Assembly (NCBI GenBank): GCA_023382675.1 | Contig: JAHDWN010000011.1 | Span: forward strand, 103,996-167,995 | Length of the DNA stretch: 64,000 nucleotides | Direction of reading: 5' to 3' | DNA from: Anaerolineae bacterium | GTDB lineage: Bacteria > Chloroflexota > Anaerolineae > Aggregatilineales > Phototrophicaceae | Shown: piece after piece, positions 1-8,410 of the stretch | Numbering within the stretch: the stretch's first letter is position 1 | Layout of the letters: each line of letters begins with the position of its first letter | The notes under the pieces: model-generated | Told to the model about the DNA's origin: nothing | Database searches by the model: none | What the model saw: only the letters and a program-made list of their open reading frames with translations | Program-made: the position numbers and the translations under genes

Positions 1-1
1 C

Positions 2-502
2 TTGAGCGCATTCAAAGTTGGCAATACATCGTACGTCGTCTTCGAAGAAGCTATGACCGACACCAGCTATATGGACAAGTTTTTCGATGACATGGCGGCG
101 TCCTTCGGTATGGCAAACGTCAACTCGGATACTCTGTCGCTTCTCAGGCCGAGAATCGTCGAAAAAACCATGGCGTCTGCCAAGATTGCCGATGTCTTTC
201 AGCCGAATATCAATGTCAGTTATGAATACGATTTCGGATCGACAACGGAACTACGCCTGCGCTATGTGAGCACGCGCACAGGCATCGCGCACGGATACAA
301 AGTCCAGCTTCTCGCACGCAATGAAGCCCCGGTTATTCCCTGCGAAATCTGTGGTGAACCGGCAACTCTGATCTGCAAAATGTGCAGATGGGACGGTGTC
401 TGGCTCTGCGCCAAACACGCGCCAGAGCACGAATGTGGCGATGAATACATGCTGCCCGTGGTCAATTCACCGCGCGCCGGCGTCTGCGCGTATGGCACTT
501 AG
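2..502 (+). CDS. pRiA4b ORF-3-like protein with C-terminal zinc cluster (probably 5'-truncated)
   Basis: The frame is open from the window edge, so the real start may lie upstream; the TTG at base 2 is only the first possible start visible. A Y-x-YDFGS segment near residues 74-80 resembles the core of plasmid pRiA4b ORF-3-like domains. The C-terminus holds eight potential metal ligands in a compact pattern (C114, C117, C125, C128, C136, H139, H143, C145), which looks like a two-zinc treble-clef or B-box-like cluster. Function is unknown; pRiA4b ORF-3-like domains are widespread in bacteria and in mobile elements. The stop lies 2 nt from the end of the convergent glycosyltransferase gene. The family call is moderate; the zinc ligands are directly visible. 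Confidence 0.55.
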   Translation: MSAFKVGNTSYVVFEEAMTDTSYMDKFFDDMAASFGMANVNSDTLSLLRPRIVEKTMASAKIADVFQPNINVSYEYDFGSTTELRLRYVSTRTGIAHGYKVQLLARNEAPVIPCEICGEPATLICKMCRWDGVWLCAKHAPEHECGDEYMLPVVNSPRAGVCAYGT

Positions 503-504
503 CC

Positions 505-1638
505 TCAGGCGGTCATGGCGGGTTGCCGCTCTTCACGCAGCCGGGCATAGACATCGATCACCTCGTCCATCATTGCGTCCCACGACTGCGTCTCGGCGAA
601 TTCGCGCGCGGCGCGCCCCATCGCTTTCATGCGCGCGGGATCGGCACCGATGGCGCGCACAGCGTCTACCAGCGCCGGGATGTCGCCGCTCTCAAACGAA
701 TAGCCGTTGACGCCCTCGTGGACAATATCGCAGACACCGCCGACACGCGAAGCAACCACGGGCAGACCCGCAGCCATGGCCTCGACAACGACCAGCCCGA
801 AGGTTTCCATGGCCGAGGGGAAGACGAACATGTCAGCGCTGGCATAGGCCTGGCTGAGTTGTTCGCCTTTGAGATAGCCGACGAAATGAGTCGGTGTACC
901 GGCAAAGTGCGCCTGAAGATCTTCACGTGCCGGGCCATCGCCGACGAGCGCCAGTCGCGCGCCGGGCACCTGCTCCAGCACAGCCTTCAGGTGATTGATT
1001 TGCTTTTCGTGCGACAACCGCCCGACGTAGAGCATGAGCAGATCTTCCGGGTGGCCGTTGGAGAGATGATAGCGCATGACATCGCTGGCATAGCGCGGGT
1101 TAAACCGTTCGGCATCGACGCCGCGCTTCCACAGGCCCACGCGCTGGATGCCGATGTTCTCCATGTATTCCATGACCAGCCGCGAAGGCGCAAGCGAATA
1201 ATCCGCTGCGTTGAAGACCAGCTTCGTCAATTGATCGACAACTGGCTCCATGAAGCCGATACCGAAGTGATGTGAGATGCGCGCCAGATCCAGGTGAAAT
1301 GACGCCAGCATCGGCACGTCCAGGCGTTTCGCCATCAACATGCCCGGAATACCGACCAGCGCCGGGTGGATTAGATGGACAATGTCAGGATTGAAACGCT
1401 TTACCTCGTGATAGGTCGAAAGCGTCGGTGGGCCAACGCGCAGTTCCGGGTAGAGCGGCATTTTGACGCCCGGAACGCCAATGACGGGCGTCGCGTTATA
1501 GCGGTCGATGCCCATCTTGGGTGCGACGACGACGGTTTCGATGCCGCGCTTGTGCAGATGATCGAGCAAAAGGCAGACGACGGTAACAATGCCATCAGTC
1601 TTGGGCAGAAAAGTCTCTGTAAAAACGGCAACGCGCAT
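505..1638 (-). CDS. GT4-family glycosyltransferase
   Basis: Retaining GT-B glycosyltransferase of family GT4, 377 aa. The N-terminal acceptor-domain opening (MRVAVFTETFLPKTDGI) is typical of SqdX, MgtA and alpha-mannosyltransferase-like enzymes. The C-terminal nucleotide-sugar domain has the usual YVGRLSHEK strand near residues 204-212 and the E-x7-E motif at E278/E286 (ETFGLVVVE), whose acidic residues contact the donor sugar. The likely role is transfer of a hexose to a lipid or polyprenyl acceptor at the inner face of the membrane; donor and acceptor cannot be read from the sequence. It is transcribed divergently from the following nucleotidyltransferase gene, with about 120 bp between them. 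Confidence 0.85.
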   Translation of the reverse strand: MRVAVFTETFLPKTDGIVTVVCLLLDHLHKRGIETVVVAPKMGIDRYNATPVIGVPGVKMPLYPELRVGPPTLSTYHEVKRFNPDIVHLIHPALVGIPGMLMAKRLDVPMLASFHLDLARISHHFGIGFMEPVVDQLTKLVFNAADYSLAPSRLVMEYMENIGIQRVGLWKRGVDAERFNPRYASDVMRYHLSNGHPEDLLMLYVGRLSHEKQINHLKAVLEQVPGARLALVGDGPAREDLQAHFAGTPTHFVGYLKGEQLSQAYASADMFVFPSAMETFGLVVVEAMAAGLPVVASRVGGVCDIVHEGVNGYSFESGDIPALVDAVRAIGADPARMKAMGRAAREFAETQSWDAMMDEVIDVYARLREERQPAMTA

Positions 1639-1757
1639 ATACCGGCGCTCCAGCGGATGTGAATAGGCGAGGTAAATTCCAGTATTGACAACACAGTTTA
1701 CCGAAAAAGGTCACGAAACTTTGCACTTGACCTCGATTTGCGTTTCAATCTCAAGGT

Positions 1758-2231
1758 ATGGGTAGTCTTCTCACACGCGATCAAGCGATCAACTTGCGCG
1801 CCAACCTGGCCATGGCCGGGCAGCGGCTCGTCTTTACCAATGGGCATTTCGATCTGCTTCACGTCGGGCATCTCGATTATTTGGAGAAAGCGCGCGCGCT
1901 TGGCGATGCGCTGTTCGTTGGCGTGAATGGCGACCGCAGTTCCGAGCGACTCAAGGGCAGCGGACACCCAATCGTGCCGGCGGAGGAGCGCGCGCGGCTG
2001 CTGGCGGCCTTGATCCCGGTGACGGCGGCCATCATCTTCGAGCAAGATACGGCGGATGAGCTGATCGAGGCGCTCAAGCCAGACATCTACGTCAAGGGTG
2101 GCGATTACCATGACAAGCCGCTGCCAGAGCGACCCCTGGTCGAAAGCTATGGTGGGCAGATCGTCCTGATCGACTTCCTGGCCGGGCACAGCACCAGCGA
2201 TCTGATCCGCAAGATCAAAGCCCTGCCGTAG
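1758..2231 (+). CDS. D-glycero-beta-D-manno-heptose 1-phosphate adenylyltransferase-like nucleotidyltransferase
   Basis: Cytidylyltransferase-fold protein of 157 aa, the length of a free-standing RfaE2/HldE C-terminal domain. The TNGHFDLLHVGH block (residues 27-38) carries the HxGH nucleotide-binding motif. The DIYVKGGDY segment and the C-terminal HSTSDLI segment match the family pattern that binds ATP and sugar phosphate. These enzymes make an ADP- or CDP-activated sugar from a sugar 1-phosphate. The neighbouring glycosyltransferase is compatible with a glycan precursor role, but the true substrate is not shown; in phyla without lipopolysaccharide the family may activate other sugars or polyols. 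Confidence 0.8.
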   Translation: MGSLLTRDQAINLRANLAMAGQRLVFTNGHFDLLHVGHLDYLEKARALGDALFVGVNGDRSSERLKGSGHPIVPAEERARLLAALIPVTAAIIFEQDTADELIEALKPDIYVKGGDYHDKPLPERPLVESYGGQIVLIDFLAGHSTSDLIRKIKALP

Positions 2232-2316
2232 AAAGCCACATCCGCCACCTGCTACAATGAAACGAACTTTATACGCACGATAGCTAACTGATTGTGCATT
2301 CATCTTGCAGTGATCC

Positions 2317-3384
2317 ATGACTTACCACGCCCAGACCCGCACTTACAGACTCGATCCTCATCAGCCCGACCCGGAGATCTTGCGCATCGCTGCCGATGTG
2401 CTGCGGCGCGGCGGGCTGGTCGCGTTCCCAACAGAAACCGTCTATGGCCTGGGAGCCAATGCTTTCGATGCGGACGCGGTCGCGCGGATTTTCGCCGCTA
2501 AGGGCCGCCCATCCAACGACCCGATCATCGTCCACATTCACGCGCTTGCGCAGCTTGAGCAGATCGCTGTCGCTGTGCCACCGCTGGCGCAATCGCTGGC
2601 TGATACATTCTGGCCCGGCCCACTGACGTTCGTGCTGCGGCGCGGTGAGCGCATCCCGCCCAACGTCAGCGCCGGAAGAGCGACCGTTGCCGTCAGAATG
2701 CCGAGCGGGAGCGTGGCGCGGGCGCTGCTGCAAATCGTCGAGCTGCCGGTGGCCGCCCCCAGCGCTAACACCTTCAGCCGCCCCAGCGCGACGACCGCCG
2801 CGCACGTCCTGCACGATCTCAACGGGCACGTCGATGTTGTTCTCGACGGTGGCCCGACCACCATCGGCCTGGAGTCGACGGTGCTTGACCTGACGGGTGC
2901 TGTCCCCACGATTCTGCGGCCGGGCGGCGTAACCATCGAAGCGCTGCGCGAAATCGTGCCTGATCTCCAGATCCGACAGAGTTTCCTGGCATCCGACGAG
3001 CAAGCCGGGGCCTCGCCGGGGATGTTGATCAAGCATTATGCGCCGCGTGCGACCATGCTTGTCTTTGATGGTGAGCGGATGGCGGTGCTGGCGGCAATGC
3101 GCAGCCGGGCGGAAGCACTGATCGCCGCAGGGCAGCGTGTCGGTTTGCTGATATTTGATGAAGACCGCCAGGCGTTTGCCGGGTTGGCGGTAGAGCTTCA
3201 AGTTCTGGGCGCAGTCGAAAATGCCGAGCGCATCGGCGCAGGTTTGTTTGCTGGCCTGCGCGCCCTCGACGCTGCTGGCGCCCAGGCGATTCTGGCGCGC
3301 GCGCCCGGGCGTATCGGCCTCGGCGCAGCGATATATGATCGTCTGCTGCGCGCCGCCGAAGGGCGAATCACCCACGTATCTTAA
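2317..3384 (+). CDS. L-threonylcarbamoyladenylate synthase (Sua5 type)
   Basis: This enzyme makes threonylcarbamoyl-AMP from threonine, bicarbonate and ATP, the first step of tRNA t6A37 synthesis in the cytoplasm. The N-terminal YrdC domain (about residues 10-200) shows the FPTETVYGLGAN segment, the KGRPSNDPIIVHI segment and the SANTFSRPSAT segment. The rest is the Sua5 C-terminal domain, joined by the SPGMLIKHYAPRA linker known to be needed for activity. At 355 aa it is the long Sua5 form rather than the short TsaC form. The ATG at 2317 gives a start position normal for the family. Confidence 0.92.
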   Translation: MTYHAQTRTYRLDPHQPDPEILRIAADVLRRGGLVAFPTETVYGLGANAFDADAVARIFAAKGRPSNDPIIVHIHALAQLEQIAVAVPPLAQSLADTFWPGPLTFVLRRGERIPPNVSAGRATVAVRMPSGSVARALLQIVELPVAAPSANTFSRPSATTAAHVLHDLNGHVDVVLDGGPTTIGLESTVLDLTGAVPTILRPGGVTIEALREIVPDLQIRQSFLASDEQAGASPGMLIKHYAPRATMLVFDGERMAVLAAMRSRAEALIAAGQRVGLLIFDEDRQAFAGLAVELQVLGAVENAERIGAGLFAGLRALDAAGAQAILARAPGRIGLGAAIYDRLLRAAEGRITHVS

Positions 3385-3509
3385 TGCTACAGGCCAATCT
3401 CAATGCTACACGTACAAAATTTATCCACGATACTCGACATTTTGCACAAAGTTCACAAAACCTCGTGGAGCTTTGTTGATGTAATGGAAATATGATTATT
3501 CAAGATAGA

Positions 3510-3557
3510 CCGCACGCTGGTGTACCCCAGCCACCAACGAAGCACGCTAGCGTGCGG
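3510..3557. promoter_or_regulatory. Nested inverted repeats in the leader of the secreted protein gene
   Basis: A 9-bp arm CCGCACGCT (3510-3518) is matched by AGCGTGCGG (3549-3557). The second half also belongs to a perfect 14-bp palindrome GCACGCTAGCGTGC (3542-3555). The direct repeat GCACGCT therefore gives two mutually exclusive hairpins about 40 nt before the start at 3598. It could be an operator, a leader switch or a terminator-like element; there is no T tract. Further upstream, AATGCTACA occurs twice 19 bp apart (3383-3391 and 3402-3410). Confidence 0.4.
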
Positions 3558-3597
3558 CTTATTTCAGTCCGACGCATAGTCTGAGGGGAGGGCCATC

Positions 3598-4590
3598 ATG
3601 AAACGAATAGTGCCTCTCATCATCATCGTATTTCTCCTTGGTGCCGTGACTATCGTCAGTGCCCAGGGGCAATGTGAGGTTCTCGTACGCGAAGCGATCA
3701 ACCTGGTCGCCGATACCTGTGTCGGCCTGGGGCGCAATCAAGCTTGCCATGGCTATCTTCGCGTCGATGCCGAGCCGCGCGAAGGCATCTCGCCATTTAG
3801 CTTTGCGTTGGGCGATATCGTCGATGTCAGCGAAGTCGTCTCGCTGCGCACCTACCCTCTTGATGTTGAGACTGAGGAGTGGGGCATCGCGTTGATGAGC
3901 CTGCAAGCCAACCTGCCGGACGAGCTGCCCGGTGCGAATGCGACTTTTCTCTTGATCGGCGACACTGAAGTCGATAATACCGGTGGCCTAGGCGCGTCAC
4001 CGATGCAATCGATTCGCCTGAAGACCGGAATTACGGGCACGCAGTGCAGCGAAGCGCCTAGCAATGGTCTGCTCATCCAGACGCCGCACGGCGTCGGGCG
4101 TGTCACCCTGAACGTCAACCGAGTCGACATCAGTCTGGGATCAACCATCTTCATCGATGCTGTCCCCGGTGGTCTGATGACGGTCAGCACGTTGGAGGGG
4201 TCTGCCATCGTCAGTCTTAATGGTATGAACCAGACGGCGCTGCCAGGTTATCAGGTGCGCATCGCCATGGATGACGACATGAATCCGCTCGGTTTCGTGG
4301 ACGCGGCTGGCATGTACGATGCTGCAACAATGTTGAACCTGCCGGTTACGCTGCTCCCACGCGCGATTGAGGTTGCGTCACCGCGCACCGGGGATGTCCT
4401 AGCGAGAGTGTTCACGAATGACGGGAGCACTACCGCTTCTGCGAACGGTACGGGTTCCACGGGAACCGGCAATTGTGGCAATGGGGTAGGGAGCGGTTCA
4501 GCAACTTGCGACGTCGCCGACTCCGTCCGGCAGAATGAAAACACTCCCGATAACAATGCCGGTGGGAATGGCGGCAACCCTAATAAGTGA
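3598..4590 (+). CDS. Secreted FecR-like protein, paralogue of the next gene
   Basis: Exported protein of 330 aa with a clear signal peptide (Met-Lys-Arg, hydrophobic core, cleavage near Ala-Gln at about residue 22). The mature part has paired cysteines, a domain around residues 25-150 with the motif LQANLPDxLPGANATFLxxGD shared with the downstream gene, and a FecR-like beta segment (VSTLEGSAIVSLNG, near residues 195-210). The tail is Gly/Asn/Ser-rich and low complexity. It aligns along its length with the protein at 4861, so the pair arose by duplication. Function unknown; probably an envelope or surface protein. A hairpin terminator follows. Confidence 0.75.
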   Translation: MKRIVPLIIIVFLLGAVTIVSAQGQCEVLVREAINLVADTCVGLGRNQACHGYLRVDAEPREGISPFSFALGDIVDVSEVVSLRTYPLDVETEEWGIALMSLQANLPDELPGANATFLLIGDTEVDNTGGLGASPMQSIRLKTGITGTQCSEAPSNGLLIQTPHGVGRVTLNVNRVDISLGSTIFIDAVPGGLMTVSTLEGSAIVSLNGMNQTALPGYQVRIAMDDDMNPLGFVDAAGMYDAATMLNLPVTLLPRAIEVASPRTGDVLARVFTNDGSTTASANGTGSTGTGNCGNGVGSGSATCDVADSVRQNENTPDNNAGGNGGNPNK

Positions 4591-4653
4591 CCAGCGTCGC
4601 AACGACTGATGGTCACTGCCAAAATCCGCGCAAATATCCAGTCAATCAGAGAT

Positions 4654-4683
4654 CAGCCGCCATATCCCGGCGGCTGGTTTTTT
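4654..4683 (+). terminator. Rho-independent terminator
   Basis: Perfect 8-bp stem CAGCCGCC/GGCGGCTG (4654-4661 and 4669-4676) with a 7-nt loop, followed by a run of six T. It lies 64 nt after the preceding stop codon and separates the two paralogous secreted protein genes. Confidence 0.85.
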
Positions 4684-4860
4684 GTTTGGGTAGGGTAAAT
4701 TGGCGTTTTCTCATATCCTAAACCTATAAAATCCCGAAAAGAACACTATTCTTTTTCATTCCTCTTCATCTAGCGTTATACTATATGAGAATATTCTCGC
4801 TGTCACGTCTGCCAGTGGGGGGTACGCGGCGTGATCATAAGTTGTTTATCGAAGGCTGTT

Positions 4861-6192
4861 ATGAGAAAGTCGGTCATATTTCTGCTCGCTGCAGGATGTA
4901 TCCTCCTGATCGGGCTGGTTGTGCAAGCGCAGACCGACTGTGCTGTAGTGGTGCGCCAGGCTCTGCTGCTGGTTGCGGATACATGTGAAGTCACGGGCCG
5001 GAACGAAGCGTGTTACGGTTTTCTGCGGGTAGACGCAGAAGCCCGTGACGATGTAGAGGCATTTTCCTTCGAGCCGGGCGACATCGAGGACGTGGCGAAG
5101 ATAGCCTCCCTGCGTACCTATCCCTACGATGCCGAGACTGGCCAGTGGGGTGTCAGCCTCGTGCGCCTGCAAGCGAACCTGCCTGACCTGCTCCCCGGCG
5201 CAAACGCGACCTTTCTGATGTTCGGGGATGCCGAGATCCGCGACATTCCCAGAGATAATCTGCGCCCGATGCAAGCATTTCGCCTGAAAACCGGAATTAC
5301 CGGCACGTCGTGTCAGGAAGTGCCCTCGGATGGGGTGATGATCCAAACGCCGCACGGTGTGGGGCACGTCGATTTCAATGTCAATCGTGTGGATGTTAGC
5401 CTTGGTTCCACCCTCTTTCTGCAAGCAGTGCCCGGCGATAAAATGACCCTCAGCACCATCGAAGGCTCGGCGCGCGTTACACTCGGCGGTGTAACACGAG
5501 TCGTCCTGCCCGGCTTCAGGATCGAAATCCCACTGGACGAAGACCTGAATCCAATTGGCAGCCTGGGATTGCCTCGACCGTACATCATGGAGACGGTTGA
5601 AACACTGCCAATTGAACTACTCGACGAACCTGTCGTTCTGCGCCTGCCTGGCGGTGCCGAGATGCCGCCGACTGAAGATACGGTGGCGTGTTGCGACGGA
5701 GCATCCACTCCGGGAAGCGGTCTTCGCCCCACGTCTACGCCGAGCGCAAATGTGGAGGCGGATGAGGATGGGCGGCTGGGCGAGATGGCGGGCAACAGCG
5801 ATAATGTATTCACCGGCAATTGTGGTAGTGGCCAGGGTGTCGGTGTCGCGAATGGCTGTAACGACAGTTCTACATCGTCTTCCCAGGGTAATCCGCCACC
5901 GAACAGCAACGCCGGCGGAAACAGCGGCGGCAATTCCAACACTCAGCCTGGTTCTAACAGCGACAATGCAGGCAATCCGCCACCGAACAGCAACGCCGGC
6001 GGAAACAGCGGCGGCAGTTCCAACGCTCAGCCCGGTTCTAACAGCGACAATGCAGGCAATCCACCGCCGAATAGCAATGCTGGAGGCAATGACGCCAACA
6101 ATTCCGACGCTCAATCTGCGCCCAATGATCCGCCCCCAGGCAATCCGCCTCCAAACAGTAACGCCGGGGGTAATGGGAACGGCAACGGTTGA
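4861..6192 (+). CDS. Secreted FecR-like protein with Asn/Gly/Pro tandem-repeat tail
   Basis: Exported protein of 443 aa. An in-frame GTG lies 30 nt upstream, but the ATG at 4861 has a GAAGG Shine-Dalgarno 5 nt before it and starts directly with a signal peptide (MRKSVIFLLAAGC, cleavage after VVQAQ). Residues about 25-250 match the upstream paralogue, including the LPGANATFLMFGD and IEGSARVTLGG segments. The last third is low complexity and contains a 28-residue unit beginning GNPPPNSNAGG in about three and a half copies. Such tails suggest a flexible spacer or surface-exposed region. No catalytic motif is visible. Confidence 0.75.
   Translation: MRKSVIFLLAAGCILLIGLVVQAQTDCAVVVRQALLLVADTCEVTGRNEACYGFLRVDAEARDDVEAFSFEPGDIEDVAKIASLRTYPYDAETGQWGVSLVRLQANLPDLLPGANATFLMFGDAEIRDIPRDNLRPMQAFRLKTGITGTSCQEVPSDGVMIQTPHGVGHVDFNVNRVDVSLGSTLFLQAVPGDKMTLSTIEGSARVTLGGVTRVVLPGFRIEIPLDEDLNPIGSLGLPRPYIMETVETLPIELLDEPVVLRLPGGAEMPPTEDTVACCDGASTPGSGLRPTSTPSANVEADEDGRLGEMAGNSDNVFTGNCGSGQGVGVANGCNDSSTSSSQGNPPPNSNAGGNSGGNSNTQPGSNSDNAGNPPPNSNAGGNSGGSSNAQPGSNSDNAGNPPPNSNAGGNDANNSDAQSAPNDPPPGNPPPNSNAGGNGNGNG
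5887..6189 (+). repeat. 84-bp in-frame tandem repeats
   Basis: Copies start at 5887, 5971, 6055 and 6139. The first two are nearly identical at DNA level, the third diverges in its second half and the fourth is truncated by the stop codon. Each encodes 28 residues starting GNPPPNSNAGGN. High DNA identity between copies 1 and 2 indicates recent duplication and possible copy-number variation between strains. Confidence 0.9.
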
Positions 6193-6278
6193 GTACGCCG
6201 CTGCAGAAGCATGGATAGTACAGTGAGCATGATGCGGGAACTATCTTTACCCAAACTCGAATACAGGATCCATACCTA

Positions 6279-6290
6279 GAGCTATAGCTC
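6279..6290. promoter_or_regulatory. Perfect 12-bp palindrome before a response regulator gene
   Basis: GAGCTATAGCTC reads the same on both strands and sits 20 bp before the TTG start at 6311. It could be an operator or overlap a -10 element (TATAGC). Position and symmetry are the only evidence. Confidence 0.3.
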
Positions 6291-6310
6291 ATGGTCACTG
6301 GAGCAATTAG

Positions 6311-6757
6311 TTGAGTATACGAGATAGAACTGTGCGAGTAATGTTGGTTGAAGACAACGCTGATCATGCTGAGATGGTAATGCGCCAGCTTGAAACGCAT
6401 CACATCGCCAATTTGTTGATCCATCTATCAGACGGACAGGCTGCTCTGGACTATCTCTACAGGCGCAATCAATATACGGACGGCGCACAATATCCGCAGC
6501 CCGACGTTATTCTGCTTGATTTACGGCTGCCCAAAGTCGATGGTTTGGAGGTATTGCGGATTCTGAAAGAAGACAGCAATTTGCGCCGGATTCCAGTCGT
6601 CATTTTGACAACCTCCAACGCCGAACGTGACATTGCTCAGGCATATAGCCGACATGCCAACAGCTATCTGGTCAAGCCGGTGGATTTCGAGAAGTTTCGC
6701 CAGATGATGGTTGACCTGGGCGAGTATTGGATGCAATGGAACAAGCGGGCGGAGTAA
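6311..6757 (+). CDS. Stand-alone response regulator receiver (Rcp1/CheY-like)
   Basis: Single receiver domain of 148 aa without an output domain. The acidic pair is in VEDNADH (residues 13-19), the phospho-acceptor Asp is in VILLDLRLPKVDG near residue 60, the Thr is in VILTTSN, and the Lys is in LVKPVD near residue 120. The longer beta3-alpha3 region with ALDYLYRR is characteristic of Rcp1-type regulators that pair with phytochrome-like or hybrid kinases. The TTG start is supported by GGAG 7 nt upstream; an in-frame GTG at 6332 is the alternative. It sits 9 bp before a histidine kinase gene, its probable partner. Confidence 0.88.
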   Translation: MSIRDRTVRVMLVEDNADHAEMVMRQLETHHIANLLIHLSDGQAALDYLYRRNQYTDGAQYPQPDVILLDLRLPKVDGLEVLRILKEDSNLRRIPVVILTTSNAERDIAQAYSRHANSYLVKPVDFEKFRQMMVDLGEYWMQWNKRAE

Positions 6758-6766
6758 ACAAACTTG

Positions 6767-8290
6767 ATGGCGCAGCGTATTCTGATCGTCGAAGATGATG
6801 ATGCCCATGCAGAGTTGATCCACCGCGCATTCTCCGATAGCAGCGAACGCTTCACGACGGAAATCGTCAACACCTTGTCCGACGCGCGCAGCCGCATCGC
6901 GCAAAATATTCCTGCGCTTGCGCTCGTCGATATTGTGCTGCCTGATGGCAAAGGCATCGATCTGCTATCAGGGGGTGAAAAAGAGAATTCTTTCCCGATT
7001 GTGGTGATGACGAGTCATGGTGACGAATCGGTCGCTGTCGAGGCGATGAAAGCGGGCGCGCTGGATTATGTCGTCAAGACTTCGGCGACGCTCACCGAAC
7101 TGCCCCACATTGCCGAACGTTCCCTGCGCGAATGGGAAAATATCCTGGCCCGCCGTCAGGCTGAGGCCCAATTTCGCCGATCAACCGCTGAGATGAAGGC
7201 CTACGTCGAAACAGCGGCGCAGGGCGTGGTTGCCATGGACTGCGAAGGGCGAATATTGCTGGTGAACCAGCAGCTGGAAATCTTGTTTGGCTATCATCGG
7301 GATAATCTGATCGGCAAACCCTTTGCTTTGCTCTCGTCGGAAGCCGCAGAAGACTTGCGCAATATGATGCGCACAGCCACCGCTGGAACCGCATCCGCAG
7401 GCAGAGAGTATCTAGGCCGGCGACAGGATGGCTCGCACTTTCCGATTGAGGTCGCCCTCAGCTTCAGCGAAACCGAAGGCAACACGCGCATACTTGCCCT
7501 GATCACCAATATCACCGAGCGCAAACGGCATGAGCAAGAGATGCTCGAATTTCAGAGGATGCAGCTTGAACTGGAGCGCGAGCGCGAACTGAACCGACAC
7601 AAAAGCCACTTCCTGTCGATGATCTCGCACGAGTTTCGCACACCGCTCGCCATCATCCTGTCATCGAGCGACATCTTGCGTAATTATGGTAACAAGCTCA
7701 CCCCGGAGGGGCGCGAGGATCATTTTGCCAAGATTACGCGGGGGGTACGGCGTCTTGAAGACATGATCAATGACATTCTGCTTCTTTCCCGCGCGGATAT
7801 GCAACGCATTGATTGTATGCCAGAATGGCACAATCTCGTCCATTTCTGTCAGACTATTGTCGAGGAAATCAACAAGACTTTTCACACCCAACGCATCGAA
7901 TTCAAACATGAAGGTGAGCGCACGCTGGCCTTCTTCGATGTTCACCTGCTCGAACATATCCTGGTCAATCTGCTCACAAACGCCATCAAATATTCTGCCG
8001 AGGATGGTCACGTGCTGTTTTCGGTCGCCAATGAAGATGACAGGTGTGTGTTCACCATTGCTGACGACGGCATTGGCATTCCTGAAGCTGATCAGAGCCG
8101 CATCTTTGAGCCTTTCCACCGCGCCAGCAACAGCGATGTATCTTTCGGCACTGGGCTTGGGCTGGCGATTGTCAAGGAATTCACGCAGCTCCACAACGGT
8201 ACAGTGGCATTCCATAGCCGCGAAGGCGAAGGCACAATGTTCACGGTAACTATTCCCCAACCGGGTGAAGGCAGCGCGTCAGGCCGTTAA
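6767..8290 (+). CDS. REC-PAS hybrid sensor histidine kinase
   Basis: Cytoplasmic kinase of 507 aa. Order: receiver (residues 1-125; DD pair in VEDDDAH, phospho-Asp in LVDIVLPDG), PAS (about 140-260; ends with ITNITERKRHEQE), coiled linker, HisKA with the H-box SHEFRTP near residue 290, and HATPase with the N box LLTNAIKYS, G1 DDGIGI and G2 GTGLGLAIV. No membrane segment is visible, so the signal is probably internal or delivered through the receiver. ATG 6767 is preferred over TTG 6764; both share GGAG at 6751-6754. It likely forms a phosphorelay with the single-domain regulator just upstream. Confidence 0.88.
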   Translation: MAQRILIVEDDDAHAELIHRAFSDSSERFTTEIVNTLSDARSRIAQNIPALALVDIVLPDGKGIDLLSGGEKENSFPIVVMTSHGDESVAVEAMKAGALDYVVKTSATLTELPHIAERSLREWENILARRQAEAQFRRSTAEMKAYVETAAQGVVAMDCEGRILLVNQQLEILFGYHRDNLIGKPFALLSSEAAEDLRNMMRTATAGTASAGREYLGRRQDGSHFPIEVALSFSETEGNTRILALITNITERKRHEQEMLEFQRMQLELERERELNRHKSHFLSMISHEFRTPLAIILSSSDILRNYGNKLTPEGREDHFAKITRGVRRLEDMINDILLLSRADMQRIDCMPEWHNLVHFCQTIVEEINKTFHTQRIEFKHEGERTLAFFDVHLLEHILVNLLTNAIKYSAEDGHVLFSVANEDDRCVFTIADDGIGIPEADQSRIFEPFHRASNSDVSFGTGLGLAIVKEFTQLHNGTVAFHSREGEGTMFTVTIPQPGEGSASGR

Positions 8291-8410
8291 GTTGAATTTC
8301 AACGCTGCGCTGTATTTTGTCGATCGCCGGGAACAAACGCAACCGCCATTCCCCTCACGCAGTGTATAATCAACCGCGTTCTGCAACAGCTACACTTGGA
8401 GACGAACAAC

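Noticed and set aside
5887..6189. Regular 84-bp repeats as a possible CRISPR-like array
   Set aside because: The repeats are in-frame coding units with no unique spacers and no cas genes nearby.
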